Below the pieces are notes generated by a model that had not been told where the DNA came from, made no database searches, and was given only the letters and a program-made list of their open reading frames with translations. Below, one piece after another: positions 1 through 9,077 of a stretch of 64,000 nucleotides of DNA. The translations under genes were made by a program, and so were the position numbers. Every line of letters begins with the position of its first letter. The first letter of the stretch is position 1. Origin of the DNA: Bacteroidia bacterium (GTDB taxonomy: Bacteria > Bacteroidota > Bacteroidia > B-17B0 > Aurantibacillaceae); contig JAEUTO010000005.1 in assembly GCA_016787785.1 (NCBI GenBank), positions 310,001-374,000 on the forward strand, given 5' to 3'.

Positions 1-1
1 C

Positions 2-139
2 AAAAAACTGCAAATAACCGCTTCAGAGTTTGAACAGATCATGCGTGCGCCAATAAAAAGCTATAAGGATTATCCAAATAACCAAAGAATAATTTCTCTA
101 GTTTATATGGCATACCACAATCTGGTCACAAAAAATTAA
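2..139 (+). CDS. C-terminal end of a probable N-acetyl sugar amidotransferase (partial)
   Basis: An open frame enters from the left edge and ends at TAA 137-139, giving about 45 residues. The tail contains EFEQIMRAPIKSYKDYPNN, which resembles the C-terminus of the WbpG/PseA-like N-acetyl sugar amidotransferases that put an amidino or acetamidino group on surface-glycan sugars. This rests on remembered family tails, not a search. The catalytic ATP-pyrophosphatase part lies outside the window, so function cannot be confirmed. It points the same way as the membrane protein that follows, and both face the leftward glycosyltransferase arm, which suits one glycan locus made of two converging units. 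Confidence 0.55.
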   Translation, partial: KKLQITASEFEQIMRAPIKSYKDYPNNQRIISLVYMAYHNLVTKN

Positions 140-280
140 CTAAAAAAGGAAATATTTTCGCAGGCTTAAATATTTTTTTTACACAATATATAGCCCAAAT
201 TTTTATAAATTTATACTATCGAAGCTCAATGGATTGATATTTATGATTTATTATTAGCACCATTTTATATTGCTATAGTT

Positions 281-1570
281 TTGTTTATAGCGTATTATTT
301 TAAAAAAAGGAATAAATACCTTTATAAAAAAGATTATTACGATTATTTTATACCAGCTTTAGTTTGCAAACTAATAGGCGGAATTGGCGTGTGCATAATT
401 TACAGCTTTTACTATACTGAGGGAGGAGATGTAAGTAATTATTTTTTATCGGCAAAAACCATGGTTAACATATTATATTCCGGTAAGTTCGAATTGTTTT
501 TTGAGATGCTGAATTTTTATAATATTAATATCGGTCAGTTATCCTATGAGTATTTTAATTATGGCGGTTTGTATTTTAGTACCACAGACATGTATGCCTT
601 ATTTACAGTTGCTTTAACGGTACCGTTGTGTTTGTTAGGCTGTTCCACTTTTGTTCCTACCACTATTATCCTGTCAAGCTTAAGCTTTGTTGGTTTATGG
701 AAATTGTATGAACTATTTGTATATCACTTTCCACACCTCAAAAAACAGTTTGCCATTGCTATTTTTTTTATGCCATCAGTTTTTTTTTGGGGATCTAGCA
801 TTCTAAAAGATACTTATACGTTAAGCTGCATTGGTTTTTTTACCTATGGAATATTTAAGTTTTTTATTTTAAAAAACAGAAAAGCGAAGTATTTAATTTT
901 ATTAATACTTTCCAGTTTAATTATTTTATTGATTAAGCCTTACATATTGTTTGCATTATTACCAGGCACAATTATTTGGTTAAATTTCGCCAAAGTTGAA
1001 AGAATCCAAAATAATTTGCTAAAAACATTAGTTATTCCGCTGGCAATGGTTTCTATAATTATAATTTTGACAATTTCATATAATATATTAGGCCAATACC
1101 TCGGAGAATACAGTTTGGATAATATTTTGAACAAAGCCGTAAAAACGCAGCAAGATTTAGTGAGAGGGCAATACGGAACAAATAGTTATGATATTGGAGC
1201 TTATGAGCCAACTTTAGCAGGAATTTCATCAAAAATTCCGGCAGCTTTAAACATGGCTTTATTTAGACCATTTATTTGGGATGCCAGAAATCCGGTAATG
1301 GTTCTATCTGGTTTAGAAAATTTATTTATGCTTTTGTTTACTATTTATATTGTAATAAGAGTAAAAATAACCACCCTCATAAAATCACTTTTTAGTAATC
1401 CATTACTAATTTTTTCATTTTTGTTTGCCATTTTCTTTGCATTTTCTGTCGGACTAACTACCTCAAATTACGGTGCGTTAGTTCGGTTAAAAATACCATG
1501 CATGCCTTTTTATTTAATATCCCTGTTTATTTTATTTGATCTAAATAAAGTGCGATTTATGCGTAAATAG
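281..1570 (+). CDS. Polytopic membrane protein of glycan locus, polymerase-like
   Basis: About 429 residues with roughly ten hydrophobic segments and short charged loops, so an inner-membrane protein. Motifs include GGDVSNYF near residue 48 and FWGSSILKDTYTL near residue 170. A conserved FWGS-KD motif after a transmembrane segment recalls membrane proteins of polysaccharide loci (EpsG/Wzy-like polymerases or GT-C-like enzymes), but I cannot name a family. The start is uncertain: TTG 281 is the first conventional candidate, yet the same frame is open back to 209 and encodes another helix there (WIDIYDLLLAPFYIAIVLF) without any ATG. The 3' end overlaps the converging glycosyltransferase gene by 14 bp. 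Confidence 0.6.
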   Translation: MFIAYYFKKRNKYLYKKDYYDYFIPALVCKLIGGIGVCIIYSFYYTEGGDVSNYFLSAKTMVNILYSGKFELFFEMLNFYNINIGQLSYEYFNYGGLYFSTTDMYALFTVALTVPLCLLGCSTFVPTTIILSSLSFVGLWKLYELFVYHFPHLKKQFAIAIFFMPSVFFWGSSILKDTYTLSCIGFFTYGIFKFFILKNRKAKYLILLILSSLIILLIKPYILFALLPGTIIWLNFAKVERIQNNLLKTLVIPLAMVSIIIILTISYNILGQYLGEYSLDNILNKAVKTQQDLVRGQYGTNSYDIGAYEPTLAGISSKIPAALNMALFRPFIWDARNPVMVLSGLENLFMLLFTIYIVIRVKITTLIKSLFSNPLLIFSFLFAIFFAFSVGLTTSNYGALVRLKIPCMPFYLISLFILFDLNKVRFMRK

Positions 1571-2738
1571 ATTTATAAATTTTCTCGGCTATCGAAAACG
1601 AACGGTATTTTTTAGCTACTTCAACTATTTTCAATTTCAATTTTTCTTTGTTAAGTAAAAGCGATTCTATTTTAATGATCGCTTTTAAGTACTCTTCCTC
1701 ATTAAGTGCATTTAATACATAACCAATATCATTTGTTTGTATAATATCAGAATCTTCAGAAATGTTTTTTGTAATAACTACCGGCAATCCCATAGCCCAG
1801 TATTCACCATTTTTAATGGGGGTGCAAAACTGTTTTGTAGGTACCGGTTTTACAGGACAGATGCCAAAGTCACTTAATGCCATGTATTTCGGAACGTCAG
1901 AATGCGGTACAAATTTTAATGTAATAATACTAGAATTTAAATTTGAATTAAGGCAATAGTGATCTATTTTTTCTTTGCTTTCATTTGTTAACAATACTAC
2001 TTTAAACTTATCGCCCCAATGCGAATGGGCAACTGCAAAAAAATCAAAAACCTCTTTTTCTAAATATATGCCATTAAATTTTCCGGCGTAAATACAAATG
2101 ATGTTATTCTCCGTTATGCCATCCAGTAATTTGAAATCTTTTTGGACTGATTCAAATTTTGAAAAATCAACGCATGCCGGTTTAACAAAGTAATTTTCTT
2201 TTTTAATATTATATTTTTTTTGCGAATAAGCGATCATGCCTTCGGCAGCACATATAACATGGGTGGCCAACTTTAACTGTAATTTCTCAAAGCGAAATAA
2301 AAATTTATACCGTAAGCTATTTTTTTTCCAGGTATTATTTTCTACCATCGCTTCGGCGTGTGGCTCAAAACTATCCAGAATTAACTTCGCTCCTGTTAGT
2401 TTGCATAAGATATAGCCGGCAACTCCCGCCGGGGTGCACAAGCAGTGTACATATTGGATTTTATTTTTTTTAATGAATCTTATTAAAAAAATAAAATTTT
2501 TAACCCATTCAAATAGTGATTTTAGGCCAAAAGGAAAATATGTTTTGCTAATATTATATATTACAGAAGTAATTTGATTTATTGGCCTGGTGGCGGCATC
2601 TAAAGTGAGCAAATATATTTTAGAATCTTTACCTACAATAGATTCAATAATTTTTAAATACGGCAGCGTGTATGTTTGAATTAACGCATCGTCAAATTTC
2701 CAATACGTTATAACAAGAATATGCGTGTCTTTTTTCAA
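1557..2738 (-). CDS. Glycosyltransferase, GT-B fold (GT4-like)
   Basis: A 393-residue protein, likely a retaining glycosyltransferase adding a sugar to the surface glycan at the cytoplasmic face of the inner membrane. The N-terminal half has alternating strands and helices with VHCLCTPAGVAGY, and the C-terminal half has the nucleotide-sugar site: IICIYAGKFNGIY near residue 212, then TPIKNGEYWAMGLPVVIT near residue 307, where the two glutamate/aspartate-type positions of GT4 enzymes fall. No signal peptide or membrane helix is evident. Its start overlaps the stop of the upstream GT2 gene by 4 bp, indicating translational coupling. It is the last gene of the leftward arm. Donor and acceptor sugars cannot be told. 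Confidence 0.8.
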   Translation of the reverse strand: MKKDTHILVITYWKFDDALIQTYTLPYLKIIESIVGKDSKIYLLTLDAATRPINQITSVIYNISKTYFPFGLKSLFEWVKNFIFLIRFIKKNKIQYVHCLCTPAGVAGYILCKLTGAKLILDSFEPHAEAMVENNTWKKNSLRYKFLFRFEKLQLKLATHVICAAEGMIAYSQKKYNIKKENYFVKPACVDFSKFESVQKDFKLLDGITENNIICIYAGKFNGIYLEKEVFDFFAVAHSHWGDKFKVVLLTNESKEKIDHYCLNSNLNSSIITLKFVPHSDVPKYMALSDFGICPVKPVPTKQFCTPIKNGEYWAMGLPVVITKNISEDSDIIQTNDIGYVLNALNEEEYLKAIIKIESLLLNKEKLKLKIVEVAKKYRSFSIAEKIYKSIYA

Positions 2739-3628
2739 ATAATTCTTCTTAAAATTGCAAAAAAGCGTTTTGTGAGTAAAAAGGACTTAGATGCTTTTAT
2801 ACTTTTAAATAGATATGCGAGAGCTGTTCTTTTATTTTTGCCGGTTAAAGCTAAATGCAAGGAAATGTATGAGAAGCAACTGGCTTTAAATTTGTTTAGG
2901 TCTTTGCTGTAATAAGAAGTGATCGATGGATTAGATAAAACGGATTGCATAAATGTATCAAATCTTAGTATTAATTTATCTTTATTTGTAATAACTACAC
3001 TTCTCTCTTCATGATTAATTATACTGGATGTGATTGTATTGCAGTAGTGAATAGGATATTTAACCGCTAACCTTAACCATAAATGCCAATCCTCTACTGT
3101 TGCCATGGCTCTGTTTTCTTCAAACTGATTTTCTAAAGCGATATCTTTCCTTATTACAACGCCATTGCAGCTTAAAAAGTTTCCAAAGATCAAGTCTTTG
3201 TTTGCGGTGGTTTTATATATCGGACCTTCTCCATACTTTTTCAATTCTTGATTTTTCAGATCATATCTTAAATGAAAAACTTCCGGATATTTATTGTTAA
3301 GAATAAATTCATTCGCAACTGAAAGGTGATTTTGGTACAAAGTATCATCCGAATCCATATACATAACATATTCACCTGATGAAGCTTTTAATCCGTTATT
3401 TCTGGCTACACCTCTTTCGCTATTTACTTGATGAATATATTTAATTTTTTTAGTTGAATTATCTTGGATGATACCGCTTACAATTTCTTTTGTGTTATCA
3501 GAACTTCCATCATCAACAACAATTAATTCATAATTAGCATAATCTTGTATTAGAATCGATTCAATAGTATTCTTAATGAAATTAGCCCTATTAAAAGTTG
3601 GTATGATTATGGAAAAAAGTATTGGCAT
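2735..3628 (-). CDS. Family 2 glycosyltransferase (GT-A)
   Basis: 297 residues with a classical GT2 core: FSIIIPTFNRANFIKNTI at the N-terminus (nucleotide binding), ELIVVDDGSSDNT near residue 34, GVARNNGLKASSGEYV near residue 73, and the metal-binding DXD-type motif MDSDD near residue 93. VEDWHLWLRLA near residue 178 matches the usual ED-x-W acceptor-side motif. It probably adds one sugar to a lipid-linked intermediate. One base separates it from the upstream FkbM gene and it overlaps the downstream GT4 gene, so it belongs to the leftward operon. Substrate unknown. Confidence 0.85.
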   Translation of the reverse strand: MPILFSIIIPTFNRANFIKNTIESILIQDYANYELIVVDDGSSDNTKEIVSGIIQDNSTKKIKYIHQVNSERGVARNNGLKASSGEYVMYMDSDDTLYQNHLSVANEFILNNKYPEVFHLRYDLKNQELKKYGEGPIYKTTANKDLIFGNFLSCNGVVIRKDIALENQFEENRAMATVEDWHLWLRLAVKYPIHYCNTITSSIINHEERSVVITNKDKLILRFDTFMQSVLSNPSITSYYSKDLNKFKASCFSYISLHLALTGKNKRTALAYLFKSIKASKSFLLTKRFFAILRRII

Positions 3629-4396
3629 TTAAGACATGGTTGTTAAATGTACGTCAAAAAAGTCCTCTTTTGTGCAAAATTCATTTTTTTCAATTACAGA
3701 ACCGTTTAGCTTAATACAATAATTATGATTGATTAAAAATTCATATATATCTTCTATATTATGTCCATTATTTTTTATTAATGGAGGGTGTAACGCCAAT
3801 ATTATTTTTGGTTTGAAGGATGAAATTATATTTTTAGCCCCTAACAACACGTCATACTCACTACCTTCTGCGTCGATCTTTATTAGATCAATTTGTTTTA
3901 TATTATTTTCTTTCGCAAATATATCTAACGAGGTAACCTGTATCTGGATAGGCTTTCTTTCTCTATGATTTTTAGAAACCAGACTATTCGAATTGCTGCC
4001 ATCTTCCACAGACAAATAAAAATCAATTATTTTATTTTCCTTAGCAACTGCTTTATTAATTGGGATAACAACGTCTGACGCGTTATTTAATTTTATAACT
4101 TTTTTTAAAATTTCAAAAGTTTTAGGAGTTGGTTCAAAGGAATACACTTTACCCTTTTTTTGGAGCAGTTGGGCGCAGATTATTGACATTAAGCCTAAAT
4201 GGGCCCCAATATCAAATACTACCATGTTGGGCATGCAATTTTCTTTGATGAACAACATGTTTTCTTTTTCGTAATCATTTTCAAAGTAGCGAAACCATTT
4301 TGCGGGAAACTTTACTTTAAAGCCATTCACGTAACAAGGTAAACCCTTGCCTAAAATCAAGAAATCAATTATAGAGTAGATTATGTTTTTAAACAT
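3629..4396 (-). CDS. FkbM-family SAM-dependent methyltransferase
   Basis: 255 residues. The Rossmann motif I is VVFDIGAHLGLMSI near residue 58, followed by YSFEPTPKTFEIL (acidic loop binding SAM) and the characteristic IDLIKIDAEGSEYDVLLGA near residue 168, the FkbM signature. The family includes O-methyltransferases, in glycan loci commonly acting on sugar hydroxyls, so methylation of the surface glycan is the likely role. It is one of two FkbM enzymes in the arm; the other is at 12593-13417. Spacing to the upstream double glycosyltransferase is 7 bp. The exact acceptor cannot be inferred. Confidence 0.85.
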   Translation of the reverse strand: MFKNIIYSIIDFLILGKGLPCYVNGFKVKFPAKWFRYFENDYEKENMLFIKENCMPNMVVFDIGAHLGLMSIICAQLLQKKGKVYSFEPTPKTFEILKKVIKLNNASDVVIPINKAVAKENKIIDFYLSVEDGSNSNSLVSKNHRERKPIQIQVTSLDIFAKENNIKQIDLIKIDAEGSEYDVLLGAKNIISSFKPKIILALHPPLIKNNGHNIEDIYEFLINHNYCIKLNGSVIEKNEFCTKEDFFDVHLTTMS

Positions 4397-4403
4397 AGTA
4401 TTA

Positions 4404-6659
4404 TTAATTATTTAGTAGTTCATTATACACTTGCATGTGTTTATTATATTTAACGTTGGTAGTATATTGATCTAAGGCATCTTTATAAGCTTGCTCTCCA
4501 AAGGCGATGGCCTTATCGTAGTTCGTGTATAGATAGATGATACCCTGTGCAACCTCTTTTGAATTACAGTAATCTACCACATAAGCATTTTTTAAATGTT
4601 TGGCAGATTGATATGAGTAGCCTGAAAGAGTTAGTAGTTGAGGCGTTTTTGCCGCCATGCCCTCAATTATGGATATCCCACAGTTTTCAACATATTTATT
4701 AATTGGAATATGTATTTGAACTTTAATAACTTTTAAAAACGCTATGGTATCATTAACAAAGCCAATAAATTTTACGTTATTCTCTAGTTTATAGTCCGAA
4801 ATAAGATCTAATAATTTTTGATGGTCGAAACCTACTGAACCGCATATTAATAATTTAATGTTTGGATATAATTTAACTACCTCCGCCATCGCTTCCACAG
4901 CGTATTGATGCCCTTTCCAAAACTCTGTTCTTGCAATCATACCCATGGTAAAATCTTCAGGTTTTATATTAAGCTCGGTTTTTATCTTATTAATTCGCTC
5001 GCTTGTTACCGATTCGTATTCAATAAATTTTAAGGAATGGTTGATCTGAACAAGATTAGAAGGTTTTATTTTCCAGGTGTTTAATAAAAAATCATTTGCA
5101 GTATCTGCCACGGAAATCACCTTTTTGGCCGACAAAAAGGTAAACCGATCGATAATTTTTTGCTTACGCGAATTGTAGTCAAAAGCCCAGCTGGCATTTT
5201 CGCAAGTTGTTACTCTTGCTTTAATTCCAAGCGATAATGCGGCTAATTGGCCAATTAAATTTCCATAGGGCAAAGTGGTGTGTATTATATTTATTTTATT
5301 TTCCTTTAAAATTTTTCTTAATGAAAATAGTAAGGTGAAAAGCGAGAGGCGGTTCTTATAATTTAATAAATAACTCTTTATTCCCAATTTTATTAATTCT
5401 GTGTGTAACAATGGCACTTCATTTTCTAAAGTGTTAATTATAACATGGATGTTATAGATGTTTTGTTTAAATAATTCTTCTTCAAACCATTCAAATTGTA
5501 GCGAGGTGTGGATATGAGATGAAACAAAAGCAACTCTTGGGATTAACTCAATTTTTTTAGTTGAATTGATAGAATCATAATGAGATAAATTGTTATCTAT
5601 GCTAAACCTTTCTAAAACCTTTTTGTGCAAATTTTGACCCATTGCTTTTAAAATATCGGGTTTCGAAACATGGGCTATGGCAATTTTTCGGGCCTCTAAG
5701 ACAAAATTCTCTTTATTTACAAAAAAAACATCTTCATTAGTTAAGTAAGATTCTGCATCGCCAACGTTTTTACAGATAATTGAAGTTATTTTAGCAAGGC
5801 CGGCTTCTTTTAGAACTACCGAGCTTGATTCAGTAATTGATGGGATAAGCAGAATGTCCGAAGCGGCAAAGTAATCTAAGACATTGTCTACATAACCATG
5901 TAGTGAAATTTCATTTTCAAGATTATTTTTCGAAATCCAGTTTTTTATTTCTTGTTCTAATGGGCCCGATCCCAATATAATTAATTTAACTTGTAAGCCG
6001 TCTTCTTTTAGTTTCTTGATCAGTTCCAGCGCTGTAAATGGTTTTTTGTTATCAATAAAACGGGAGGCCATTATGAATTTCAAAACACTACCACCAGTAT
6101 TGCCATTGATCAAATTAACCTTTTCAAAATTGATCGGATCGTATAGCGCAAAATTATAAGAAAGATTAATGACTTTTATTTTTGAAGGATTAACATGTTC
6201 AACGGTAACCATAAAGTCTTTACATTGCTGCGATACAACAATTATCATTTTACTTAACTTATTTACCAATTTGATCTGAGATAGATATTTTTTTGAGTTA
6301 AGCAAATGAGGCTCCTCCGTTACGTGTCTGCAGCTAATAACTTTTGCCTTAATGAAGTATTGGGCTAAAACAGCTATCATACTCGCGTTTTCTAAATGTG
6401 CATAGATGATGTCTATTTTGTTTTTTCGGCAAAAGTTTATTAAATAAATAAAATGCTTTAGTATAAATAAATATTTATACTTCTTATTTGCGACATAGGC
6501 ATACGATTTAACTCCTAACGAACTGCATTTCTCATGATAGATACCTTTTTCCGATTGCGTTAATAACAAAACTTCATGTTTTTGCTTTAAAAAAGCTTGC
6601 ATCAAAGTTTCAGTATCTCTTGAGCGTAAATTAAAAGGTGTATAGAATAAAATTTTCAT
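4404..6659 (-). CDS. Tandem GT4/GT-B glycosyltransferase fusion
   Basis: 751 residues, twice the usual GT4 size, made of two complete GT-B units. Unit 1 (about residues 1-365) starts MKILFYTPFNLRSRDTETLM and has FIMASRFIDNKKPFTAL and the donor-site segment PSITESSSVVLKEAGLA. Unit 2 (about 373-751) starts RVAFVSSHIHTSLQFEWFEE and has MGMIARTEFWKGHQYAVEA and PINKYVENCGISIIEGMAA. Both keep a glutamate-rich donor-binding region, so both may be active. The fusion implies two consecutive sugar additions by one polypeptide, or a processive or bifunctional step. The reading frame is continuous across the junction near base 5540. It sits 9 bp after a GT2 gene. Confidence 0.85.
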   Translation of the reverse strand: MKILFYTPFNLRSRDTETLMQAFLKQKHEVLLLTQSEKGIYHEKCSSLGVKSYAYVANKKYKYLFILKHFIYLINFCRKNKIDIIYAHLENASMIAVLAQYFIKAKVISCRHVTEEPHLLNSKKYLSQIKLVNKLSKMIIVVSQQCKDFMVTVEHVNPSKIKVINLSYNFALYDPINFEKVNLINGNTGGSVLKFIMASRFIDNKKPFTALELIKKLKEDGLQVKLIILGSGPLEQEIKNWISKNNLENEISLHGYVDNVLDYFAASDILLIPSITESSSVVLKEAGLAKITSIICKNVGDAESYLTNEDVFFVNKENFVLEARKIAIAHVSKPDILKAMGQNLHKKVLERFSIDNNLSHYDSINSTKKIELIPRVAFVSSHIHTSLQFEWFEEELFKQNIYNIHVIINTLENEVPLLHTELIKLGIKSYLLNYKNRLSLFTLLFSLRKILKENKINIIHTTLPYGNLIGQLAALSLGIKARVTTCENASWAFDYNSRKQKIIDRFTFLSAKKVISVADTANDFLLNTWKIKPSNLVQINHSLKFIEYESVTSERINKIKTELNIKPEDFTMGMIARTEFWKGHQYAVEAMAEVVKLYPNIKLLICGSVGFDHQKLLDLISDYKLENNVKFIGFVNDTIAFLKVIKVQIHIPINKYVENCGISIIEGMAAKTPQLLTLSGYSYQSAKHLKNAYVVDYCNSKEVAQGIIYLYTNYDKAIAFGEQAYKDALDQYTTNVKYNKHMQVYNELLNN

Positions 6660-6668
6660 GAATACATA

Positions 6669-7541
6669 TTATAAAAATGAAAATTCTATTTTAGAATTAA
6701 TTTTTAAGAGTGCCATAGTGCTATCTTTAACTAACTCAGTGTAGCTAAAATTAGCTATCGGCTGAGCTATTTTTTTGGATCCTAGTAAATTTTGTACGTT
6801 TGTTTTAATTATATGTTTTAACTCTATTGAATAGTTTAGGTTTGATATATTTTTATATAAGTATTTAAGAATTTTCTTCTCTTGTTTAATGGCGTCAAAA
6901 AATTTACTGGAATTGCTGTCAATACCCACTATGTTTGCAAAACTGTAAGCGTTACAAAAAACAATGTTTGCATTTAATGAAGAAACGCGGGCCGAATATT
7001 CAAGATCAATTATTTTAAATTGTGTACTCAATAGTCCGAGTTTAGAAATAGACGATCTGCGGATGAGATAACTTAATCCACAAAACAAAAATGGTTTTTT
7101 ACTTATTTTCCATTCTAAAAAGCCATCTCTATAAACTGTTGGGATAAAATCATTTGTTTTATTCATAGCACTACAACCAATGCCATCTGAACCGCAAATA
7201 TCAATTTCTTTATTAATTAACAGATGGTTTTTGCAAAAGTCAATAACTTTGAAATCGAATATATCATCATCTGTTATTATTTTTAGTAATTCACCTTTGG
7301 CCATCAATATTGCCTTATTTGTTCCATGCGCTTCTCCAAAATCTTTTTCTGAAATAAATTGATGAATTTTTTTTTGGTCAAATAGTTCCTTTAAGTATTC
7401 CACCGTTCCGTCTGAACTTCCACCATCAACTACAACAATTTCTTCGTCTTGTTTGCATGCTTCTATTAAATAGGGTAACGTAACTTTTAAATACGTTAAC
7501 TTATTGTAAGTGGTCATTATATAAGAAAGAGTGATTTTCAT
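6669..7541 (-). CDS. Family 2 glycosyltransferase (GT-A)
   Basis: 290 residues. N-terminal LSYIMTTYNKLTYLKVTL and EIVVVDGGSSDGTVEYL near residue 33 form the nucleotide-binding half; GEAHGTNKAILMAKGELL near residue 68 and ITDDDIFDF near residue 88 supply the metal-binding aspartates. VDGGSSDGT with the following SEKDFGEAHGTN is typical of GT2 enzymes of the WcaA/EpsE type. It abuts the upstream acetyltransferase gene without a gap and lies 9 bp before the double glycosyltransferase. Likely adds one residue of the repeat unit; donor unknown. Confidence 0.82.
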   Translation of the reverse strand: MKITLSYIMTTYNKLTYLKVTLPYLIEACKQDEEIVVVDGGSSDGTVEYLKELFDQKKIHQFISEKDFGEAHGTNKAILMAKGELLKIITDDDIFDFKVIDFCKNHLLINKEIDICGSDGIGCSAMNKTNDFIPTVYRDGFLEWKISKKPFLFCGLSYLIRRSSISKLGLLSTQFKIIDLEYSARVSSLNANIVFCNAYSFANIVGIDSNSSKFFDAIKQEKKILKYLYKNISNLNYSIELKHIIKTNVQNLLGSKKIAQPIANFSYTELVKDSTMALLKINSKIEFSFL

Positions 7542-8090
7542 TTACTGGTATCCTAATTCTTTAGCAAAAAGTAGCATCTTATCTTTCCGTCTTTTTTTAA
7601 TTGGCTTCGCAGGATTTCCCACATAAATGGTCCACGGTTCGGTATCTTTAGTAACTAAGGAATTTGCTCCGATAACACAACCTTCGGCTAAAGTAACACC
7701 CGGCATTATTACCACGTTAGTTCCAACTCCTACAAATTTTTCAATCTTTACGGTAGAAAAGTTAACTGTATCTCTATATTGTTCCGGTACGGTTACACTT
7801 GTTAATCCTTCGCCTAAAAAGGCATCGCTTCCGGCAATTATTCGTGTGCCCGCCGCTACTGTAGCAAAATTTTCAATTTTCAATTTACTTTTAGCTCCGC
7901 CAATTACAGTTATGTATGGTGACAAATGAATATAATCGCCAATTTCAGCCTGAGTTGTGATGTAAACGCCATGATCGATAGCAACATGGTTACCTATTGA
8001 AACTAAATGGGGCCGGGTAAAAATTGCAGTGGGAGAAATAAATACGTCCTCGCCGATTGATCTAAAATTTAATGGATCGCTTGTGCTCAT
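7542..8090 (-). CDS. Left-handed beta-helix (hexapeptide) acyltransferase
   Basis: 182 residues with repeated hexapeptide turns giving a left-handed parallel beta-helix: IGNHVAIDHGVYITTQAEIG near residue 32, IGDYIHLSPYITVIGG, then VGVGTNVVIMPGVTLAEG and IGANSLVTKDTEPWTIYVGN near the C-terminus. The last part (PWTIYVGNPAKPIKKR) is the standard ending of WbbJ/VatB-type sugar O-acetyltransferases. They use acetyl-CoA in the cytoplasm, here presumably on a nucleotide sugar or a growing glycan. Its ATG overlaps the stop of the upstream epimerase gene by one base (TAATG), so the two are probably coupled. Confidence 0.85.
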   Translation of the reverse strand: MSTSDPLNFRSIGEDVFISPTAIFTRPHLVSIGNHVAIDHGVYITTQAEIGDYIHLSPYITVIGGAKSKLKIENFATVAAGTRIIAGSDAFLGEGLTSVTVPEQYRDTVNFSTVKIEKFVGVGTNVVIMPGVTLAEGCVIGANSLVTKDTEPWTIYVGNPAKPIKKRRKDKMLLFAKELGYQ

Positions 8091-9022
8091 TAATAAGGAT
8101 ATTTTTTTTTATAAAAATTAATGGTATTTAATATGCCGGTATCAAAATCCTGGAAAGTAAAATTTGGAAAAACTTTAGAAAATTTCCTATCATCCATAAC
8201 TTTTTTTGCTGCACCGTCTGGCATGGTATTATCCCAGGTAATCGTAAATTTATTATTGTATTTTTGATTTATTATCTCAACAAGTTCTTTCACGCTTAAT
8301 CCAAAATTTTGAGCAATGTTAATAGGTTCAGAAAAACCTATTGTTTTTGAATTTGTAATAATATCCAGAACAATTTTTGCAAAGTCTTCTGCGTACAACC
8401 ATTCTCTGATCGCAACACCTGTTCCCCATATTTCAATTTCCTTTTTACTTTCATTTTCAGCTTTCACAAATTTCGAGATCAATGCATTTAGCGCATGGGC
8501 TTTGTTTGGGTCTGTAGAGTCAAAAGGACCATACATATTTGGAACTAATAGATTGATAGATCTAATGTGGTGCTGCCAAGAAAAACTATCGGCAATATTT
8601 AACAATAAACGTCTTGTAGAGCCATAAGCCATTACTGAACGGTGTAGGGGGCCATTCCATAACTCTTCTTCAGTGAATACATTTGAAGTAGAAGGATACG
8701 AACAATTTGCAATTGGATTAATAATAATAGGCTTTTTTTGCAGGGTTGAAACTGCCTCATATAAATTCAACAACATTCTGGAGTTATCTTTTATTACATC
8801 TGCGGCATGATTTGAAACATAATTTAAACTCCCAACATGTGCTGCGCAATTTATAATATAGTCAAAATTAGTGTCAGCAAAAAAGTCCAATAAAGATTTG
8901 TATGATAATAGATCTAACCCTAAGGATTTTGATGATTTAACAATGGAGATATTATTTTCGTCAAATACTTTAGTAATATTTTGACCGACAAATCCAGTAG
9001 AACCTAATACCAATATTGCCAT
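8090..9022 (-). CDS. NAD-dependent epimerase/reductase, GDP-fucose-synthase-like extended SDR
   Basis: 310 residues with a Rossmann N-terminus MAILVLGSTGFVGQNI (GxxGxxG) and INCAAHVGSLNYVS near residue 57. The overall pattern, including NLYEAV near residue 86 and a late REWLYAEDFAKIV, is closest to GDP-L-fucose synthase-like epimerase/reductases. An oddity is the catalytic motif: where Y-x-x-x-K is expected the protein has Y133-GST-R137, so lysine is replaced by arginine. It probably makes a deoxy or epimerised nucleotide sugar in the cytoplasm. It overlaps the following acetyltransferase by one base; 55 bp separate it from the acyltransferase gene upstream. Substrate not determinable. Confidence 0.75.
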   Translation of the reverse strand: MAILVLGSTGFVGQNITKVFDENNISIVKSSKSLGLDLLSYKSLLDFFADTNFDYIINCAAHVGSLNYVSNHAADVIKDNSRMLLNLYEAVSTLQKKPIIINPIANCSYPSTSNVFTEEELWNGPLHRSVMAYGSTRRLLLNIADSFSWQHHIRSINLLVPNMYGPFDSTDPNKAHALNALISKFVKAENESKKEIEIWGTGVAIREWLYAEDFAKIVLDIITNSKTIGFSEPINIAQNFGLSVKELVEIINQKYNNKFTITWDNTMPDGAAKKVMDDRKFSKVFPNFTFQDFDTGILNTINFYKKKYPY

Positions 9023-9077
9023 TTATTAAAATCTATTATTAGCTTACAATATAAAGATTTTTTACTATTTATCTTAA

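Noticed and set aside
229-237. ATG at 229 as start for the 281-1570 membrane protein
   Set aside because: It is in another frame and reaches TGA at once (ATG GAT TGA).
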